This document shows, piece by piece, positions 1 to 6,143 of a DNA stretch of 10,118 bases. The notes below the pieces were generated by a model. It saw only the letters and a program-made list of their open reading frames with translations. It had not been told where the DNA came from and ran no database searches. The stretch spans positions 1-10,118 of the forward strand of contig JAEDLK010000042.1 of assembly GCA_016295355.1 (NCBI GenBank), in the 5' to 3' direction. Made by a program: the position numbers and the translations under genes. Numbering within the stretch: the stretch's first letter is position 1; the number at the start of each line of letters is the position of its first letter. This stretch comes from Clostridiaceae bacterium. GTDB lineage: Bacteria > Bacillota > Clostridia > Oscillospirales > Acutalibacteraceae.

Positions 1-98
1 CCTGTCCTTTCTCTAACCTGTTTCATGGTATGAAACAACAGGACAAGATATGCCAAATCACAGATAAAAAAGCGCACCCGTTGAAAAGGTACAGTTCA
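1..98 (-). promoter_or_regulatory. Leader of a leftward gene lying outside the window
   Basis: This stretch lies downstream of the leftward promoter at 99-127, so it probably forms the 5' untranslated leader of a minus-strand gene that starts at or beyond the left edge. It holds an inverted repeat: 19-26 pairs exactly with 30-37 around a 3-base loop. Longer pairing of 17-22 with 37-42, or of 3-7 with 41-45, is also possible. Read on the minus strand, an AAAGGA Shine-Dalgarno-like motif follows the hairpin at about 4-9, which suggests a start codon just outside the window. No known riboswitch class was recognised. The alternative is that the leftward reading frame already begins at the ATG at 26-24, but that ATG has no ribosome binding site. 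Confidence 0.35.
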
Positions 99-127
99 AA
101 TATACATCATAAACTCGGCTATGTCAA
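99..127 (-). promoter_or_regulatory. Leftward sigma-A-type promoter
   Basis: On the minus strand a perfect TTGACA (-35, at 127-122) is followed after exactly 17 bases by TATATT (-10, at 104-99). This near-consensus housekeeping promoter would start transcription near position 92 and run out of the left edge. It implies a gene divergent from the reductase gene at 380. Confidence 0.6.
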
Positions 128-150
128 TAAGAAAAAAGCAAAAATCAGAT

Positions 151-174
151 ATTATGTAAACTGATTATGTAAAC
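151..174. repeat. Tandem 11-bp direct repeat, operator-like
   Basis: The 11-mer ATTATGTAAAC occurs perfectly at 151-161 and at 164-174, a 13-bp period. Overlapping it, ATCAG at 144-148 and CTGAT at 161-165 form an inverted repeat separated by 12 bp. The block sits just upstream of the leftward -35 element and about 80 bp upstream of the rightward -10 element, where a shared regulator could act on both. That role is inferred. No regulator is identified, and the surrounding DNA is AT-rich enough to produce weak repeats by chance. Confidence 0.4.
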
Positions 175-222
175 CTAATAAATATTGTATCATTTGTTAA
201 ACGAAGCACAACAGGTAGTTGT

Positions 223-251
223 AAAAAAAGAGTTTTCAAAAAACTTTTTTT
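223..251. repeat. A/T-rich palindrome overlapping the promoter
   Basis: The sequence AGTTTT at 231-236 pairs with AAAACT at 240-245 around a CAA loop. Flanking A and T tracts (223-229 and 245-251) extend the pairing. The shape resembles a weak bidirectional terminator, but GC content is too low for a convincing one. It overlaps the -35 region of the rightward promoter, so a DNA-shape role is at least as likely. Confidence 0.3.
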
Positions 252-261
252 ATGCTATAAT
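233..261 (+). promoter_or_regulatory. Promoter of the reductase gene
   Basis: TATAAT at 256-261 is preceded by TG at 253-254, giving an extended -10 element. The -35 is poor: TTTTCA at 233-238 with a 17-base spacer, which is common for extended -10 promoters. The A- and T-tracts at 223-251 could act as curved or UP-element DNA. Transcription would start near 268, leaving a leader of about 110 nt before the TTG start at 380. Confidence 0.55.
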
Positions 262-268
262 AAGTAAA

Positions 269-365
269 GACGGTTTTGTAGCGAATCAATTCGTGCCCAC
301 TTTTCCTATTCTCATTTCTTTACGGTCGGTTGACGACAATATATGACCCTATTCAGCAAACCGTC
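269..365 (+). promoter_or_regulatory. Structured 5' leader of the reductase mRNA
   Basis: GACGGTTT at 269-276, at the predicted 5' end of the transcript, is an exact complement of AAACCGTC at 358-365, which directly abuts the Shine-Dalgarno AAGGAGG (366-372). Within the leader a small hairpin forms at 281-294 (loop TCAA). ACGGT at 322-326 could compete for pairing with ACCGT at 360-364. Such alternative pairing next to a ribosome site is what a translational switch would need, but no known riboswitch consensus was recognised and no ligand can be proposed. Confidence 0.3.
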
Positions 366-379
366 AAGGAGGAAGCATT

Positions 380-1114
380 TTGAGCAAATCCGTTATTATC
401 ACCGGTGCTTCCGGTGGCATCGGCAGTGCTATGGTCATTCGTTTTGCTGAGGCAGGCTGGAATGTTCTGCTTCATTATCACAATTCCACGGCAGCCGCCC
501 GCTTATTAAAGGATTCTCTTGTAAATCGTGGTTTATCGGTGATGACCTATCAAGCCGATATTCGTTCCGGCGTACAGGTTGAAGGCATGGTCGACGCCGC
601 CTATAACCGATTTGGTCACATTGACGCATTGATCAATAATGCCGGCATTGCTCAGCAAAAGGTTTTCGGTGATATATCCGAGGGCGACTGGGATGCCATG
701 ATTGATACCCACTTAAAAGGAGCTTTTCTCTGTACCCGTGCCGTTTTGCCGCATTTCATTCGTCAAAAAGCCGGTAAGATCATCAATATTTCATCTATGT
801 GGGGTGTAACAGGCGGCTCTTGCGAGGTGCATTATTCCGCCGCCAAGGCCGGCCTCATTGGCATGACAAAAGCCTTGGCTAAAGAGCTTGGTCCCAGTGG
901 CATCAACGTCAACTGCATTGCACCTGGTTTGATTGAAACGGCCATGAACAACAATATTCCGGTCGACAGCTTGGCCGAGTTTGTAGACAGCATTCCGCTC
1001 GGTCGCATGGGCTCCCCTGCCGAAGTCGCCGATTTAGCCTATTTCCTGTGTAGCGAACAGGCTGACTACATCACCGGTCAGATTGTCGGACAAGACGGAG
1101 GATACGCCATTTGA
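380..1114 (+). CDS. ymfI: SDR-family reductase, probable elongation factor P 5-aminopentanone reductase (YmfI-like)
   Basis: This is a full-length classical short-chain dehydrogenase/reductase of 244 aa. It has the NAD(P)-binding motif TGASGGIG (8-15), NNAG (86-89) and catalytic Ser139, Tyr152 and Lys156 in YSAAK. The stretch around 138-153 (SSMWGVTGGSCEVHYS) matches what I remember of YmfI proteins rather than generic FabG. YmfI performs the final reduction of the 5-aminopentanol modification on the EF-P lysine in Bacillus subtilis. The Asn of the usual N-S-Y-K tetrad is replaced by His111, which occurs in some SDR subgroups. The start is TTG, chosen because AAGGAGG (366-372) lies 7 nt upstream and the Rossmann strand follows at once. 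It appears monocistronic, with its own promoter and a shared terminator. The main alternative is a 3-oxoacyl-ACP reductase (FabG); no fatty-acid genes are adjacent. Confidence 0.8.
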   Translation: MSKSVIITGASGGIGSAMVIRFAEAGWNVLLHYHNSTAAARLLKDSLVNRGLSVMTYQADIRSGVQVEGMVDAAYNRFGHIDALINNAGIAQQKVFGDISEGDWDAMIDTHLKGAFLCTRAVLPHFIRQKAGKIINISSMWGVTGGSCEVHYSAAKAGLIGMTKALAKELGPSGINVNCIAPGLIETAMNNNIPVDSLAEFVDSIPLGRMGSPAEVADLAYFLCSEQADYITGQIVGQDGGYAI

Positions 1115-1353
1115 ACGATTACGGTAAACAGAAACGTGCGTGCTTTGGCAGACCGATTTCTTTGTACAAAAAAGCGTCTTAACCGTCAACGCAGGCCGTT
1201 TACGCAAAAAGCCGCAATCGGCCCGACTGAACGATTTCTTTTAAGCCAAATTCGGTGAAGGTAACTTTCTATCATAAAGAGGTGTATGAACATCTTATAT
1301 CCTTTTTAGATAGAGAAGCACCGATTAAACATCCAATTCCTAAAAATAGTGGT
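1115..1353. other. Non-coding interval with short repeats
   Basis: No convincing gene lies between the reductase stop and the terminator. CGATTTCTTT is repeated at 1154-1163 and 1232-1241, and TGAACGATT at 1112-1120 and 1228-1236. A small hairpin (GCCG/CGGC) occurs at 1211-1222. From about 1255 the base composition becomes distinctly AT-rich, with ATA, AGA and TTA triplets unusual for the neighbouring genes. This fits a decayed or inserted fragment, but no family was recognised. The long 3' interval would be transcribed as part of the reductase mRNA. Confidence 0.4.
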
Positions 1354-1386
1354 AAAAATCGACGGCCGAACGGCCGTCGATTTTTT
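1354..1386. terminator. Bidirectional intrinsic terminator between convergent units
   Basis: A perfect 14-bp stem (1354-1367 with 1372-1385) encloses a 4-base loop. Its core is GC-rich (TCGACGGCC). Both flanks give U-tracts: T at 1381-1386 on the plus strand, and A at 1354-1358, which reads as U on the minus strand. It sits between the converging reductase gene (ending 1114) and mutS2 (ending 1432), so it can stop transcription from both sides. Confidence 0.9.
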
Positions 1387-1431
1387 GTTGACATAGGAAT
1401 CATCAAAACAAAAGCTTATCTGTCAAACCGG

Positions 1432-3816
1432 TTATTTCAGTTCAACAATGGTCACGCCGCTTTCACCTTCACCGAAGGTGCCCAGCCGGTAGCTTCTCAC
1501 AGCCGGATGGCGGCGTAAATGGCTCTGTACGGCAGCACGAAGCACACCGGTTCCTTTTCCGTGAATCACAGCCAGTCCTGTCATACCTGACATAACCGCT
1601 TGATCCAAATAACGGTCTAATTCCATGAGTCCTTCTTCAACATTCATGCCCCGAATATCCAGCTCCATGCTGGCGAAACGGGTATTAACACTATTCTGAA
1701 CAGGACGATTCTTAACGGTTCTTGTGTTACTTCTGACCGACGTTGGTTCGCATAACCGCAAATCCTTCTGCGATACCATAACCTGCATACTGCCAACCGA
1801 TACCTTGACAGAATCGCCGGAAATGGACAAAACAACGGCCGACTGTTGCAAAGATACAACCATGACCTTATCCCCTACTTGCAACGGACGGGGCAAAGTA
1901 TAATCTTCATTGCTCTGCTGATTGACTGGGTCTGTCAATTTTTCCAACGAGCGAATACCGGCCTTGGCGGCGGCACGAGCCTTGGCAACTATTTCTCCGG
2001 CTTTTTCGGCCGTCAATTGCTTCTTGACGGTCTCCAATTGATTCAACAGAATGTCGGATTGATTACGGGCATTCTCCACCAACAGACTTGCCCGTTCCTC
2101 GGCCTTTTTGATAACAGCTTCTTCCTTTTGCCGCATAATATCCAGGCGATGATCTAATTTTTCCTTATCGGCCGTAAGTTGTTGTCGTAGTTCGGCAACC
2201 TGCAGGCGCTCCTGTTCGGCTTGCTGTCTTGTCTGTTCCAATACCGCAACCACACGTTCAAAGCGTTGATCCTCATCGGTGAGCAGTGCCGAAGCGTCAT
2301 CAATGACAGTTTGAGGCATTCCAAGCGCCTTGGCTATGGCAAAAGCGTTACTACGTCCCGGCACACCAACTAACAACCGATAGGTTGGGCGCAGGGTTTC
2401 TCGGTCAAATTCACAACTGGCATTTTGCACACCGGGCGTGTCAAGAGCATAACTTTTCAATTGTGCATAATGAGTGGTAGCCACACAACGCACACCCCGT
2501 TGATGAAAGGTTTCCAAGATGCTCTGCGCCAAGGCCGCACCTTCGACCGGATCGGTACCGCCGCCTAATTCATCCACCAAGACAAGCGAACGATCGGTGG
2601 CAGCGTCTAAAATCGAAATGATGTTTACCATATGCGAGGAAAAGGTAGAGAGTGACTGTTCAATACTTTGTTCGTCGCCTATGTCAATTAAAATGTGATC
2701 AAAAATCGGCACACTGCTACCGTCATCCACAGGAATCATCAAACCGCTCATGGCCATCATAGACAACAGTCCGACCGTTTTGAGCGTCACGGTCTTACCG
2801 CCGGTATTCGGGCCGGTAATAACCAACGAAGTATACTCTCCGCCAAGTTCCACCGTGACCGGCACCACTGTTTTTTTGTTAAGAAGCGGATGACGGGCGT
2901 TTTTGAGCCGCAGATACCCGTTTTGGTTTAGTTGCGGAACGCAGGCCTTCATACGATAGGCCAACGATGCCTTGGCAAAAATGAAGTTTAAGTGAACCAA
3001 AGCCTGATAAGAACCGATGATACTATCTGAGAAAGAGGCAGCCTCGCTTGATAGTTCCATCAAAATGCGTTCGATTTCTTCTTTTTCCTTGGCTTTGAGC
3101 ACACGCAGTTCATTATTGATTTCCACCACCGGCATTGGCTCAATAAACAAGGTAGAGCCGGTCGATGAAGAATCATGGACAATACCGCCGATCTCATTAC
3201 GGAATTCCGACTTAACCGGTACCACAAAACGGCCGTCACGTTGTGTGATAACCGCATCCTGCAAATATTTATTGCGTACACCGTCACGCACAATTTTATC
3301 CAAACGAGAGCGAATATTTGCCGAGGCCGCCGACATTTTTCTGCGAATGGCAGATAAAGACTGGGAGGCAGTATCAGACATCTCATCCTCGCTTTTAATA
3401 CAGGCCAGGATCTTGTCCTCTAAATAACGGTTAGGGGTCAAAGCGGAAAAATACGGTTCCAAGCTGTCAGCCGCATAACCGTTGTTATTGTTACGCCAAT
3501 CTCGAACGCTGCGAACCACCCGTAACACCTCACACAAAGACAACAGTTCCTTCATGTTCAGCATACCGCCGGCTTCACAACGTCGTAAAAACGGCACAAT
3601 ATTAACCGCACGGCCAAAGGACGGCGAGGCATACCGGCTTAACAGTAAAAAAGCATCCTCCGTATTTTGCAAACGGACGGACACTTCAAACGCATCATCA
3701 GACGGCAACAGAGACCGCGCCATCGCCGACGCATCATCCATGGTTGTCTGACCGGCCAGTAGAGACAGTATCTTATCAAATTCCAAAGCCGAAACGGCTT
3801 GTTCCAAACGATACAA
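1432..3816 (-). CDS. mutS2: MutS2/RqcU: ribosome-collision ATPase with Smr domain
   Basis: This is a full-length MutS2 of 794 aa (family about 780-790). It has the MutS-like core and lever region (about 1-320), an ATPase with Walker A GPNTGGKT (335-342), the signature stretch DEQSIEQSLSTFSSHM (381-396) and Walker B ending LVDELGGGTD (413-422). A charged coiled coil follows (about 515-612), then a small beta-rich KOW-like segment (about 641-690) and a C-terminal Smr domain (717-794) with LDIRG (719-723) and HGKGTG (752-757). It lacks the mismatch-recognition domain of MutS1. In Bacillus subtilis the protein splits collided ribosomes, and earlier work linked it to suppression of recombination. 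The start is TTG, supported by AGGGAGGG at 3830-3823. That site overlaps the recO stop, so the two genes are probably translationally coupled. It is the last gene of the operon, about 46 nt before the terminator. Confidence 0.95.
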   Translation of the reverse strand: MYRLEQAVSALEFDKILSLLAGQTTMDDASAMARSLLPSDDAFEVSVRLQNTEDAFLLLSRYASPSFGRAVNIVPFLRRCEAGGMLNMKELLSLCEVLRVVRSVRDWRNNNNGYAADSLEPYFSALTPNRYLEDKILACIKSEDEMSDTASQSLSAIRRKMSAASANIRSRLDKIVRDGVRNKYLQDAVITQRDGRFVVPVKSEFRNEIGGIVHDSSSTGSTLFIEPMPVVEINNELRVLKAKEKEEIERILMELSSEAASFSDSIIGSYQALVHLNFIFAKASLAYRMKACVPQLNQNGYLRLKNARHPLLNKKTVVPVTVELGGEYTSLVITGPNTGGKTVTLKTVGLLSMMAMSGLMIPVDDGSSVPIFDHILIDIGDEQSIEQSLSTFSSHMVNIISILDAATDRSLVLVDELGGGTDPVEGAALAQSILETFHQRGVRCVATTHYAQLKSYALDTPGVQNASCEFDRETLRPTYRLLVGVPGRSNAFAIAKALGMPQTVIDDASALLTDEDQRFERVVAVLEQTRQQAEQERLQVAELRQQLTADKEKLDHRLDIMRQKEEAVIKKAEERASLLVENARNQSDILLNQLETVKKQLTAEKAGEIVAKARAAAKAGIRSLEKLTDPVNQQSNEDYTLPRPLQVGDKVMVVSLQQSAVVLSISGDSVKVSVGSMQVMVSQKDLRLCEPTSVRSNTRTVKNRPVQNSVNTRFASMELDIRGMNVEEGLMELDRYLDQAVMSGMTGLAVIHGKGTGVLRAAVQSHLRRHPAVRSYRLGTFGEGESGVTIVELK

Positions 3817-3828
3817 AAGAATCCCTCC

Positions 3829-4584
3829 CTATAGAACAGATTCGAAAAAGTCAAGAGTTGTAAAACGGTGTTCAGCGTGCAACTGTGTATAAGCTCCCGT
3901 GATACCGGCTAAGGCACACGCATCTCTTTCGGGAATGCTAAACCGATAAAGCTTTTCAAAGGGAGCATACACAATATGCCTCAAGGTCGTCAAAACAGTT
4001 GGAGAAACGGCTTTTTCATAGGACGAGCCACGAGCGCAATCACGGCAAAACAGCTCTCCTGTCTGCACATCAAAGACCATATGCTCATCTTGATAGCAGG
4101 CGCACCCGGCACAGGCCACTAAATCGGGTGTATAACCGGCCAAACTGGTCATGCGCAATTCGGTAACGGCCTTCAAAAGCGTAACACTCATCTTTTTGTT
4201 GACCAAAAAATGCAGAGAATTAAGCATCAAACGCAAAAACTCACCGGCCGGTATTTCACTCGGTGCCAAAAACGCAGCCAGTTCACAAAAATACTGCGAC
4301 AGCGCAAAGGCAACAACATCCCGTCCTGCTGAAAAAAAACTGTTTAGACAGGCCGCTTCACGAATCTTATATGTATCACCGGCCTTTACAAGCGTAAAAG
4401 AAGAATAAGACAACGGAGAGCAACCCGAAAATTTCTTATTCTTCATGTTTTTGACACCCGATGCAAAGGCACGAATGACCCCGTACTCCTTCGAAAGCAG
4501 TGTCAAAAGCTTGTCAGCTTCACCGATATTCATGTCCCGAATAACCAGTGCTTCGGTTGTCAGCATTTGCTTGTTTGTCACCAT
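3829..4584 (-). CDS. recO: DNA repair protein RecO
   Basis: RecO (251 aa here) loads RecA onto SSB-coated single-stranded DNA together with RecR in the RecFOR pathway. The N-terminal OB-fold begins with TTEALVIRDMNIGEADKLLT (9-28), the typical RecO opening. A helical part follows, and then a zinc finger made by Cys158/Cys161 (or 163) and Cys180/Cys183. The start is not certain. ATG 4584 has AAGGAA about 11 nt upstream. ATG 4566 (residue 7) would give an N terminus closer to many homologues but has a weaker ribosome site. With either start the gene overlaps the end of yqzL in another frame, so it probably depends on coupling. The stop lies 12 nt before the mutS2 start. Confidence 0.93.
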   Translation of the reverse strand: MVTNKQMLTTEALVIRDMNIGEADKLLTLLSKEYGVIRAFASGVKNMKNKKFSGCSPLSYSSFTLVKAGDTYKIREAACLNSFFSAGRDVVAFALSQYFCELAAFLAPSEIPAGEFLRLMLNSLHFLVNKKMSVTLLKAVTELRMTSLAGYTPDLVACAGCACYQDEHMVFDVQTGELFCRDCARGSSYEKAVSPTVLTTLRHIVYAPFEKLYRFSIPERDACALAGITGAYTQLHAEHRFTTLDFFESVL

Positions 4585-4675
4585 AATTCTGTTGTTCCTT
4601 ACACGAAAGATATTGCAAGTAATCCTTTACCGATCCGGTTTGACGAAATCGATTCCATGCTTCGTTTTCATTCAT
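4520..4675 (-). CDS. yqzL: YqzL-family small protein
   Basis: This 51-aa protein lies between era and recO, exactly where yqzL lies in Bacillus. Its N-terminal sequence AWNRFRQTGSVKDYLQYL (residues 6-23) resembles the YqzL signature (W-x-x-F-x-Q-T-G-x-x-x-x-Y-L). The family is about 47 aa long and has no established function. I chose ATG 4675 over an ATG 30 nt upstream because GGAGGG (4688-4683) lies 7 nt before it and because the conserved part starts right after it. The C-terminal half (from about residue 30) is polar, rich in Asn, Gly and Arg, and overlaps the recO start by about 65 nt, so that tail may be constrained mainly by recO. Confidence 0.8.
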   Translation of the reverse strand: MNENEAWNRFRQTGSVKDYLQYLSCKEQQNYGDKQANADNRSTGYSGHEYR

Positions 4676-4702
4676 GACAACACCCTCCGAAAAAAGTGTT
4701 GC
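4676..4702 (-). promoter_or_regulatory. Hairpin presenting the yqzL ribosome binding site in its loop
   Basis: In the minus-strand transcript, CAACAC (4701-4696) pairs with GTGTTG (4683-4678), a perfect 6-bp stem extendable by one G-U pair. The 12-nt loop carries CGGAGG, the yqzL Shine-Dalgarno core. The 3' arm of the stem fills the spacer up to the ATG. The structure could display or limit the ribosome site. This is read from sequence only and the stability was not computed. Confidence 0.4.
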
Positions 4703-4723
4703 CAAAAAGAAGCAGATTATGTG

Positions 4724-5650
4724 TTACTCTCCATCAAGGCCGAAGGTATGAATCAGCCCTTGCCGGTTTCGCCAATCCTCTTTGGTTTTGACCCACAGTT
4801 TCAGTGAAACGGGAATACCGTAAAACGCTTCAATATCACGACGCGCGAGCATACCGATTTTTTTTAGCATCTTACCACCGCCGCCGATGATAATACCTTT
4901 ATGCGATTCCTTTTCGCAGTATATCACGGCATCAATTTGCAAAATAGGGGCGCCGTCCTCCCTGTCACGCTCAAAAAAGCGTTCTAAATCAACGGCAATG
5001 CCATGAGGTATCTCTTTATCCAGGCATCGTAGCAATTTTTCACGGATCAATTCCGCCACCATCACTCGGTCTGGCTGATCCGTAATATCTTCATCGCCGA
5101 AATAATGCACCGACGGTTTTGCAAAGTGCATACACTCTTTCTCTAATATATCGATTCCGTCACCGGTTTTAGCCGATATAGGGACAACCGATGTAAACTC
5201 GGCAAAACGGTTGTAACGGGCAATAATCTCTAAAAGAGCTTCTTTTTCACGCAACAAATCAATTTTATTTATAGCCAAGATAATAGGCATGCGGCGCTTG
5301 GTCAAGTCAGACAACAGATCAATCTCGGCGGCCGGCAATTCGCCGACCTCCAGACGAAATTTTGGGGCGGCATCCACCACCAAAACAGCCGCATCTACAT
5401 CGCTCATGCCTTCCTCTATGGCTTTAATCATATTTTTGCCTAAGAGGTTATGTGGTTTATGAAAACCGGGAGTATCCACGAAAACCAATTGGACAGCCTC
5501 ACGGTTTAGCACGCCGATAATCTTGGTGCGGGTGGTTTGCGGTTTGTTTGAAACAATGGAAATCTTTTGTCCTATCAGCTTATTAAGTAAGGACGATTTG
5601 CCGACATTGGGACGCCCGACCACCGAAATAAAGGCAGATTTTGTTTCCAT
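4724..5650 (-). CDS. era: GTPase Era
   Basis: Era is an essential GTPase that binds the 3' end of 16S rRNA and guides 30S subunit assembly. All GTPase motifs are present: G1 GRPNVGKS (12-19), switch/G2 PQTTR (37-41), G3 DTPG (59-62), G4 NKID (128-131) and G5 SAK (159-161). The C-terminal KH domain has KGIIIGGGGKMLKKIG (251-266), followed by LKLWVKTKEDWRN (283-295). Length (308 aa) is normal. In the KH GxxG loop the position usually held by Lys is Gly257, so the loop reads GGGG; this is a minor deviation. ATG 5650 has a GAGG ribosome site that overlaps the ybeY stop (5660-5658), leaving 7 nt between the genes. Confidence 0.97.
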   Translation of the reverse strand: METKSAFISVVGRPNVGKSSLLNKLIGQKISIVSNKPQTTRTKIIGVLNREAVQLVFVDTPGFHKPHNLLGKNMIKAIEEGMSDVDAAVLVVDAAPKFRLEVGELPAAEIDLLSDLTKRRMPIILAINKIDLLREKEALLEIIARYNRFAEFTSVVPISAKTGDGIDILEKECMHFAKPSVHYFGDEDITDQPDRVMVAELIREKLLRCLDKEIPHGIAVDLERFFERDREDGAPILQIDAVIYCEKESHKGIIIGGGGKMLKKIGMLARRDIEAFYGIPVSLKLWVKTKEDWRNRQGLIHTFGLDGE

Positions 5651-5657
5651 AAGAACC

Positions 5658-6143
5658 TCACTGTTTCACAATGGAAAGGCCAAGCTCGTCCAAAATTTGA
5701 TCCTGCTTTTCACGCATAATGGTTTCCTCAAGTCCGCCGTTTACATGGTCATATCCTAATAAATGCAACATAGAATGTACCGTCAAAAAGGCAATTTCAC
5801 GCTGAAGCGAATGACCGTAAAGTTCAGACTGCGACACAGCATGGTCAACGGAAATCACAATATCGCCCAGTAGAAACATACCTGTTTCGGGATTAACATC
5901 AAACTGCCCTTTTTCACCCATGGGAAAAGACAGTACATCGGTTGATACATCAAGATTCCGATAGTCATGATTCATCTGACGAATTTGCTCATCATCCACA
6001 AAAGAAACATCCACCTCGCAAGAATCTTCAATTCCCTCGGCTAACAAGGTGGCATGGCAGGCTCTACGCACCAAAAGGCGGATGCCGGTCGGTAATTTGA
6101 TGTTCTTTTGCTTATCATAAATGGTTACCTTTGTACTTTTCAT
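5658..6143 (-). CDS. ybeY: Endoribonuclease YbeY, rRNA maturation factor
   Basis: YbeY is a metal-dependent RNase involved in 16S rRNA 3' end processing and ribosome quality control. The 161-aa protein carries the family metal site H-S-M-L-H-L-L-G-Y-D-H (123-133), with His123, His127 and His133 as zinc ligands. It also has the conserved segment YRNLDVSTDVLSFP (61-74). Residue 124 is Ser where many homologues have Gly. The ATG (6143) overlaps the phoH stop in the sequence ATGA, so translation is coupled to phoH; the upstream ribosome site is only moderate (GAGAAG within the phoH end). In Bacillus subtilis pgpH lies between phoH and ybeY. Here it is absent. Confidence 0.96.
   Translation of the reverse strand: MKSTKVTIYDKQKNIKLPTGIRLLVRRACHATLLAEGIEDSCEVDVSFVDDEQIRQMNHDYRNLDVSTDVLSFPMGEKGQFDVNPETGMFLLGDIVISVDHAVSQSELYGHSLQREIAFLTVHSMLHLLGYDHVNGGLEETIMREKQDQILDELGLSIVKQ

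Noticed and set aside
1111..1182. 23-codon TTG frame overlapping the reductase stop, with GGAGG upstream
   Set aside because: It is too short, starts with TTG, lies within the reductase end and has no recognisable product. The GGAGG is also simply Gly codons of the reductase C terminus.
1255..1518. 87-codon open frame starting with GTG
   Set aside because: It has no ribosome binding site, runs straight through the strong bidirectional terminator and into the 3' end of mutS2 on the opposite strand. At most its first 35 codons could be a remnant.
3017..3427. 136-codon plus-strand open frame inside mutS2, and similar frames opposite recO, phoH, yqfD and ylbJ
   Set aside because: These are antisense shadows of well-supported genes and show no ribosome sites or recognisable protein motifs.
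4676..4705. Ten-residue N-terminal extension of YqzL from ATG 4705
   Set aside because: The downstream ATG 4675 has the strong ribosome site and is followed directly by the family signature.
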